Shown here piece after piece: positions 46,366 through 47,500 of a stretch of 47,500 bases of DNA (within the stretch, counting starts at the first letter, position 1; each line of letters begins with the position of its first letter). Below the pieces are notes generated by a model. It had not been told where the DNA came from. It did no database searches and saw nothing but the letters and a program-made list of their open reading frames with translations. The position numbers were made by a program, and so were the translations under genes. Origin of the DNA: Symbiodinium natans (taxonomy: Eukaryota; Sar; Dinophyceae; Suessiales; Symbiodiniaceae); NCBI GenBank assembly GCA_905221605.1, contig CAJNDS010002783.1, forward strand, positions 162,501 to 210,000. Direction: 5' to 3'.

Positions 46366-46448
46366 GGATCAAAAAAAAATAAAAAAGGATCAAAAAGAAA
46401 ATAAAAAAGGATCAAAAAGAAAATACAAAAGGATCAAAAAAAAAATAA
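46366..46448. repeat. 22-bp A-rich tandem repeat
   Basis: Four units of GGATCAAAAAGAAAATAAAA with small variants. Confidence 0.9.
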
Positions 46449-46595
46449 GGCCGCGATCGACGACCCTCTCACACGAAACGCGTCTCGAGGCGCAAAAACT
46501 CGAGTTTTGGTACGTTCTCAGAGCACGATGGACGACCCTCTCACACGACACGCATCTCGAGGCGCTAAAACCCTGAGTTTTGGCACGTTTTCCGA
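46449..46595. repeat. tandem duplication of about 72 bp
   Basis: GACGACCCTCTCACACGA and TCTCGAGGCGC-AAAAC blocks occur at 46456 and 46528, each followed by GAGTTTTGG-ACGTT. Confidence 0.85.
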
Positions 46596-46698
46596 GTGGA
46601 ACTCTTGGCTTCCCGGCTTCTTGGCTTGTTGCCTTCTTGGCTTCTTGGCTTCCTGGCTCTCCTCGGCTTTTAGCTTTTTGGCTTCTTGGCTTCTTGGC
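46596..46698. repeat. GGCTTCTT short tandem repeat
   Basis: Degenerate CTTCTTGG units. The frame through it is a Leu/Trp/Ser artefact. Confidence 0.85.
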
Positions 46699-47012
46699 TT
46701 CTTTTTTAAGTCGCAACCGCTTGCTTCGACGCATACGCGTGTGTCGAAAGCCATGATGCGAGGATTGTGTTTGCAAATGGGGGGGGCTGCCCCCCCCCCA
46801 ACCCCCCCGCTTTTTAAGTCGCGCAAGCTTGCTTCGAAAAATAAGCGTCTTTTTTCGAAACTAATGACGCGAGCATTGTGTTTGCGTGTTGGGGGGCGGG
46901 GGGGGGCTGCGCCCCCCCCCCAGACCCCGCTTTTTCAAATCGCGCAAGCTTGCTTCAAAGCATACGTCTTTTCGAGACCCATGATGCGAGCATTGTGTTT
47001 GCAACTGGGGGT
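46699..47012. repeat. three diverged units of about 115 bp
   Basis: Each unit has CTTTTT-AA-TCGC, GCTTGCTTC, then ATG-CGCGAGCATTGTGTTTGC, and a G run followed by a C run (GGGGGGCTGC-CCCCCC) able to form a hairpin. Units start near 46699, 46810 and 46929; the last is truncated at the hairpin. Confidence 0.85.
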
Positions 47013-47147
47013 TTTCTACTACTACTACAACAACAACAACAACTACTACTACTACTACTACTACTACTACTGCTACTACTACTACTACTGCTACTACTAC
47101 TACTACTTCTCCTGCGACTACGATTACGACCACTGCTGCTGCTGCTC

Positions 47148-47198
<51 letters not shown>

Positions 47199-47265
47199 TT
47201 ACTACTACTACTACAACAACAGCAACAACTATTATTATTATTACTACTACTACTACTACTGATAT
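47013..47265. repeat. TAC/TAT/CAA trinucleotide repeats
   Basis: Long TAC arrays with CAA, TGC and TAT interruptions. Poly-Tyr, poly-Leu and poly-Val frames are artefacts. Confidence 0.95.
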
Positions 47266-47500
47266 ATTATATATTGTATACTATATTTTATATGTTATGT
47301 ATTATATACTACCATTATTATGTATTATATATTTTAAAATTAGGTCTTAGATGATAAATATCATGTATAACATCTATATATATATATATCTTATTATATA
47401 CAGTATATATATATATATGTTAGATAATATATAGACATTAGACATTAAATATTAAATATTATATATTATATGTTATGTATTATAAAAGAAATAGTTTATA
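47266..47500. other. AT-rich window end
   Basis: TATATA and ATTATATA words, no gene seen. Confidence 0.7.

Noticed and set aside
46063-46415. Gly-rich and Pro-rich ORFs
   Set aside because: They are products of the C-rich low-complexity tract.
46507-47354. ORF of 251 codons with poly-Tyr, and poly-Leu frames
   Set aside because: They are translations of tandem repeats and trinucleotide arrays.
1-47500. CRISPR array, tRNA or rRNA genes
   Set aside because: The regular repeats are telomere-type units without spacers. I found no cloverleaf with recognisable arms and no rRNA-like sequence.

Overview
The window looks like nuclear DNA of a dinoflagellate (Suessiales-like). The evidence is a combination: plant/alveolate-type TTTAGGG repeats; Mei2-like RRM, RCC1-repeat, FYVE-type and MSS51-C-like proteins, all families common in dinoflagellates; small exons with GT-AG introns; and no bacterial operon structure. 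A chromerid cannot be excluded from sequence alone, and the species cannot be named.

The dominant feature is about sixty short tracts of CCCTAAA/TTTAGGG, in both orientations, along the whole window. They cut it into unique pieces of roughly 50 to 1500 bp. These are interstitial tracts, not a chromosome end. Several lie inside introns. The firmest cases are a FYVE-finger gene (42352-43856), whose 322-nt first intron holds a TTTAGGG tract, and two consecutive exons of a spliceosomal SmB-like gene (41172-41220 and 42078-42136), whose 857-nt intron holds several tracts. At 39082-39221 a predicted intron is little more than a donor, a run of CCCTAAA and an acceptor. At 22664-22715 the predicted donor is itself part of the TTTAGGG tract.

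Layout: 1-3350 is repeats, a microsatellite and two copies of a 109-bp transposon. 3400-4551 is an intronless RCC1-repeat gene. 5366-15170 is candidate small exons between repeat tracts. 15744-16841 is an intronless MSS51-C/MYND-related gene. 17355-17640 is a minus-strand two-exon gene end. 18400-27450 is many candidate exons, AT-rich spacers and a candidate minus-strand gene end at 25563-25819. 27619-29055 is an intronless Mei2-like RNA-binding gene. 29400-40400 is candidate exons, including two phase-consistent multi-exon models (36258-37036 and 38797-39594). 41172-44966 is SmB-like exons, the FYVE gene and a proline-rich exon. 45900-47500 is low-complexity DNA.

Three genes are long single exons (RCC1, MSS51-like, Mei2-like) and two of them have spliced-leader-like remnants just upstream, so they may be retroposed cDNAs. 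The split genes carry the telomere-like repeats and short inverted-repeat transposons in their introns. No operon or pathway link between the genes is visible. Apart from the five homology-backed genes, coding calls rest on splice-site consensus, open frame and phase agreement. At this base composition all three frames are often open for 30-50 codons, so those calls carry low confidence.
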